Source: Arsukibacterium sp. UBA5043
GTDB lineage: Bacteria > Pseudomonadota > Gammaproteobacteria > Enterobacterales > Alteromonadaceae
DNA: 64,000 bases
NCBI GenBank assembly: GCA_002415085.1
Contig: DIBV01000003.1
Coordinates: 62,001-126,000, forward strand
Direction: 5' to 3'
Part shown: piece after piece, positions 61,676 through 64,000 of the stretch
Layout of the letters: the number at the start of each line of letters is the position of its first letter
Numbering within the stretch: the first letter of the stretch is position 1
Notes under the pieces: generated by a model
Database searches by the model: none
What the model saw: only the letters and a program-made list of their open reading frames with translations
Told to the model about the DNA's origin: nothing
Position numbers and translations under genes: made by a program

Positions 61676-62479
61676 TTATTTAGCCAGAGTTTCTGACAGA
61701 TGTGGCCGCATGCCTTTAACCATCGCTTGCAACACTTTCGGACTGGCCGCAACGGTATTGCCGGTTTTCATATGGTTGGAACCGCCAACAAAGTCGCAGA
61801 CCATACCACCGGCTTCGCGCACGATCAGCTCACCTGCGGCGATATCCCATGGCTTTAAGCCAATTTCAAAGAAGCCATCGAACCGGCCCGCGGCAACGTA
61901 AGCTAAGTCCAGTGCTGCTGAACCCGTGCGGCGCATATCGGCACAGTCGGCAAAAAAGCTATTGAAAATTTTGCTGTAGCTGTCCAGGTGATGTTTGGCT
62001 TTAAACGGAAAGCCAGTGGCTAAAATCGCGCCCGTCATATCTGGCAGCGCAGTGACCCGGATCCGGGTGCCGTTAAGTTGAGCGCCACGGCCACGTGAGG
62101 CAGTAAATAACTCGCCGCGCAGGGGATCAAAAATGACCGCCTGATCTAATTTACCGTTGTGTTTTAAGGCGATCGATACCGCAAAATGCGGAATGCCTTT
62201 GATGAAGTTACTGGTGCCATCAAGCGGATCAATGATCCACTGGAATTCGCTATCACTATTGCCGTAATCGCCATGCTCTTCACCCACGATACCGTGCGTT
62301 GGGAAGGACTTTTTCAAGATTGCCACGATAGCCTGCTCGGCCTCTTTATCGACATTGGTGACAAAGTCGTTGCTGCCTTTTTGCAGCTTTTGCACCATGT
62401 CTAACTGACCACAGGCACGGGCGATAATATTACCTGCACTACGGGCAGCACGAATGGCGATGTTTAACATCGGATGCAT
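61676..62479 (-). CDS. suhB: Inositol-1-monophosphatase SuhB
   Basis: 267 residues. Metal-site motifs GIVGEEHGDYG, WIIDPLDGTSNFIKGIPHFAVSIAL (DPLDGT) and KPWDIAAGELIVREAGG are intact. It hydrolyses inositol phosphate and, in E. coli, also binds RNA polymerase/NusA for rRNA antitermination. It stands alone; the divergent TraT-like gene is about 250 bases away. Confidence 0.95.
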   Translation of the reverse strand: MHPMLNIAIRAARSAGNIIARACGQLDMVQKLQKGSNDFVTNVDKEAEQAIVAILKKSFPTHGIVGEEHGDYGNSDSEFQWIIDPLDGTSNFIKGIPHFAVSIALKHNGKLDQAVIFDPLRGELFTASRGRGAQLNGTRIRVTALPDMTGAILATGFPFKAKHHLDSYSKIFNSFFADCADMRRTGSAALDLAYVAAGRFDGFFEIGLKPWDIAAGELIVREAGGMVCDFVGGSNHMKTGNTVAASPKVLQAMVKGMRPHLSETLAK

Positions 62480-62728
62480 AGCGATTACCTTATTTTATAA
62501 AGAGCGTTATAAAAGCTGTATAAAGAACAAACAAAAGAGCGGCGCGTATTGTAGCGGCTACAGCTAAAAAGTAAAGATAATTGACGGCAAAAAAGCCGAG
62601 GGCGTCTTACATATTCAGTTACATTGTTTTACGCTTGTTTATTAACGCTATACTAACGATTCAGATAATATTCAGTTTAATTCTGCACAATGCTTCAAAA
62701 GCATTAGCTCCTAATTTATGAGGTTTCT

Positions 62729-63457
62729 ATGAATATTATTAAGCTTGCGCTGACAGCGGCGGTATTGTTTAGCCTGGCAGGCTGCGGCGCTTTGCATACA
62801 TCGGTAGCCAAACGCAATCTTGATGTTCAGACCAAGATGTCCTCCAGCATTTTTCTTGATCCGGTTGAACCTGGCCAACGCACCATTTTTGTCGATGTCA
62901 GAAATACTTCAGATAAACCAGAGTTTGATATTAAACCCCAGGTTGTTGCCAATTTGCGCGCCAGAGGTTACCAGGTAATCGATAGCCCGGGGCAGGCCCA
63001 TTATTGGTTGCAGGCTAATGTGTTGCAGGTAGGGCGAACTAATGGCCGGGATGCGAACCGGGCCTTTGCGGCGGGCCCTGGTATGGCTGGCGGCGCGGTG
63101 ACCGGTTATGCCATTCACCGGGCAACAGGCGGCTCTGGCGCTGCCGGTTTAGGTGCGGCGGTAGCGGGTGCTGCTGCCGGTACCATTGTTGATGCGCTGG
63201 TGGAAGATGTGTACTACACCGCGATAACTGACATACAGGTAATGGAGCGGTTTGCTGGCAGCGTCAGCGAGCGTTCAGACCATCAGCTATTGCAGGGCGA
63301 TAGTGGCAGCACCAGCTCAAGCTATCAGCGGCAGACTGATATGCGTAAATATCAGAGCCGGGTAATGAGCTATGCTAACCAGGCCAATTTGAAGTGGCCA
63401 GAGGCAGCACCACAGCTTACTGATGGCGTGGCCCGTTCACTGGCAGGCTTGTTCTAA
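62729..63457 (+). CDS. TraT-like complement-resistance lipoprotein (copy 1)
   Basis: 242 residues. Lipoprotein signal with lipobox LAGC at residue 19; mature start GALHTSVAKRNLDVQTKMSSSIFLDPVEP is the TraT pattern, followed by a Gly/Ala-rich segment (about 112-150) and VEDVYYTAITDIQVMER. TraT family outer-membrane proteins, first known from F-type plasmids, act in surface exclusion and serum resistance; chromosomal copies are widespread. GAGG precedes the ATG. A related gene begins the base after its stop. Confidence 0.93.
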   Translation: MNIIKLALTAAVLFSLAGCGALHTSVAKRNLDVQTKMSSSIFLDPVEPGQRTIFVDVRNTSDKPEFDIKPQVVANLRARGYQVIDSPGQAHYWLQANVLQVGRTNGRDANRAFAAGPGMAGGAVTGYAIHRATGGSGAAGLGAAVAGAAAGTIVDALVEDVYYTAITDIQVMERFAGSVSERSDHQLLQGDSGSTSSSYQRQTDMRKYQSRVMSYANQANLKWPEAAPQLTDGVARSLAGLF

Positions 63458-64000
63458 ATGCGTTTGCTGCTGTGCCTGCTGCTGCTTTTGCCATTAACCG
63501 GCTGTATGGCGCTGCATACGTCAGTGGCCAAGGGCAAGCTTGATGTTCAAACCCGGATGAGTGAAACCATTTATCTGGATCCGGTTGAACCTGAGCTTCG
63601 CACTATTTTTATCGATATCCGCCAGACCGCGGCCGAATATCAGCTGCCGCTGGCCGACGATGTACGTGAACTGCTGCTCAGCCGTGGCTACCAATTGGTA
63701 AACTCGCCGCGGCAAGCGCAGTATTGGTTGCAGGTTAATGTTCGTACCGTGTTAAAAGAGCGACCAGAAGTGGTGCTGGCCAGTGGCGAATACAATATGA
63801 GCCCGGAGCAAATTCATCAGCTGTTGTACCCTGGGATAGCATTACCCACCGCTGAATCTGAGCAGATCGCTTCGTCGCGCCGCGCCAGCAATGTTGCGCT
63901 CTATGCCGATGCCAGCTATGGCGCAGATATTGACGGTAAAGATATTGCCAGAGCGCTGGTAGTCTTGGCGGCCTGGGCGGGGGCCGAATATGTAGGCAAT
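63458..64000 (+). CDS. TraT-like lipoprotein (copy 2), 3' end beyond the window
   Basis: The ATG at 63458 directly follows the copy 1 stop (no spacer), and 181 codons are open to the end of the window. Signal peptide MRLLLCLLLLLPL ends in the lipobox LTGC; the mature part MALHTSVAKGKLDVQTRMSE repeats the start of copy 1 and includes ALLVPVEP-like YLDPVEPELRTIFIDIR. After about residue 100 it diverges: the Gly/Ala-rich membrane segment is replaced by a stretch with EYNMSPEQIHQLLYPG. It is a diverged tandem duplicate, likely expressed from the same transcript. Confidence 0.85.
   Translation, partial: MRLLLCLLLLLPLTGCMALHTSVAKGKLDVQTRMSETIYLDPVEPELRTIFIDIRQTAAEYQLPLADDVRELLLSRGYQLVNSPRQAQYWLQVNVRTVLKERPEVVLASGEYNMSPEQIHQLLYPGIALPTAESEQIASSRRASNVALYADASYGADIDGKDIARALVVLAAWAGAEYVGN

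Overview
The window reads as chromosomal DNA of a free-living gammaproteobacterium. Nearly every gene is a full-length intact ORF with gammaproteobacterial-style neighbours (queA-tgt-yajC-secD-secF, suhB, oxyR, ppk-ppx, phoBR). The mix of a Tat-exported HiPIP, many TonB receptors and c-di-GMP proteins, and an arsJ arsenate module suggests the Rheinheimera / Alishewanella / Arsukibacterium neighbourhood; this placement is inference from gene content, not from a marker-gene comparison. No tRNA, rRNA, CRISPR array, transposase or phage gene was seen. Two genes run off the window ends: a YfiR-like gene at 1-112 and a second TraT-like lipoprotein gene at 63458-64000. || Layout. 0-3.4 kb: a minus-strand operon of a membrane diguanylate cyclase (YfiN-like), a TonB-dependent receptor and a YfiR-like periplasmic protein, all overlapping. 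3.4-9.8 kb: stress and metabolic singletons (PfpI/DJ-1, a helical protein, GNAT, SMP-30 lactonase, HiPIP behind a perfect FNR site, FolM, a GGDEF-EAL protein). 9.9-12.6 kb: arsR-GAPDH-arsJ, the arsenate-detoxification module that makes and exports 1-arseno-3-phosphoglycerate. 12.7-24.2 kb: a PhoU-like gene, a small lipoprotein, pstS-pstC-pstA-pstB (system 1), an OprP-type porin behind an array of Pho-box units, a two-component system, a secreted NTF2-like protein and OmpW. 24.2-29.7 kb: a large TonB receptor and an 895-residue surface-type lipoprotein built of two copies of one module. 30-32 kb: phoB-phoR behind Pho boxes. 32-39.9 kb: housekeeping and stress genes (SDR, tag, M20 amidohydrolase, corA, a flavoprotein disulfide reductase, a patatin). 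39.9-43.6 kb: ppk-ppx. 43.7-51.8 kb: a GcvR-like ACT protein, a second complete pst operon with phoU, then a Pit transporter with its PhoU-like accessory protein. 51.9-55.5 kb: a subtilisin-type protease and oxyR. 55.6-61.2 kb: queA, tgt, yajC, secD, secF. 61.3-64 kb: rhodanese, suhB and two tandem TraT-like lipoprotein genes. || How the genes work together. About 40 kb of the window concerns phosphate and its toxic analogue arsenate: two high-affinity Pst importers, one low-affinity Pit importer, an outer-membrane phosphate porin, the PhoBR regulators, three PhoU-family proteins, polyphosphate synthesis and breakdown, and an arsenate exit route that uses a glycolytic intermediate. PhoB-type direct repeats (7-mers like CTGTCAT every 11 bp) are visible before pstS1, between pstS1 and pstC1, before the porin, before phoB and before ppk. 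The least explained part is the TonB receptor plus duplicated lipoprotein pair and the orphan two-component system that lie between system 1 and phoBR; these are the best candidates here for an undescribed nutrient-uptake system. All starts were chosen by reading ribosome-binding sites and protein N-termini, so several differ from the longest ORF.
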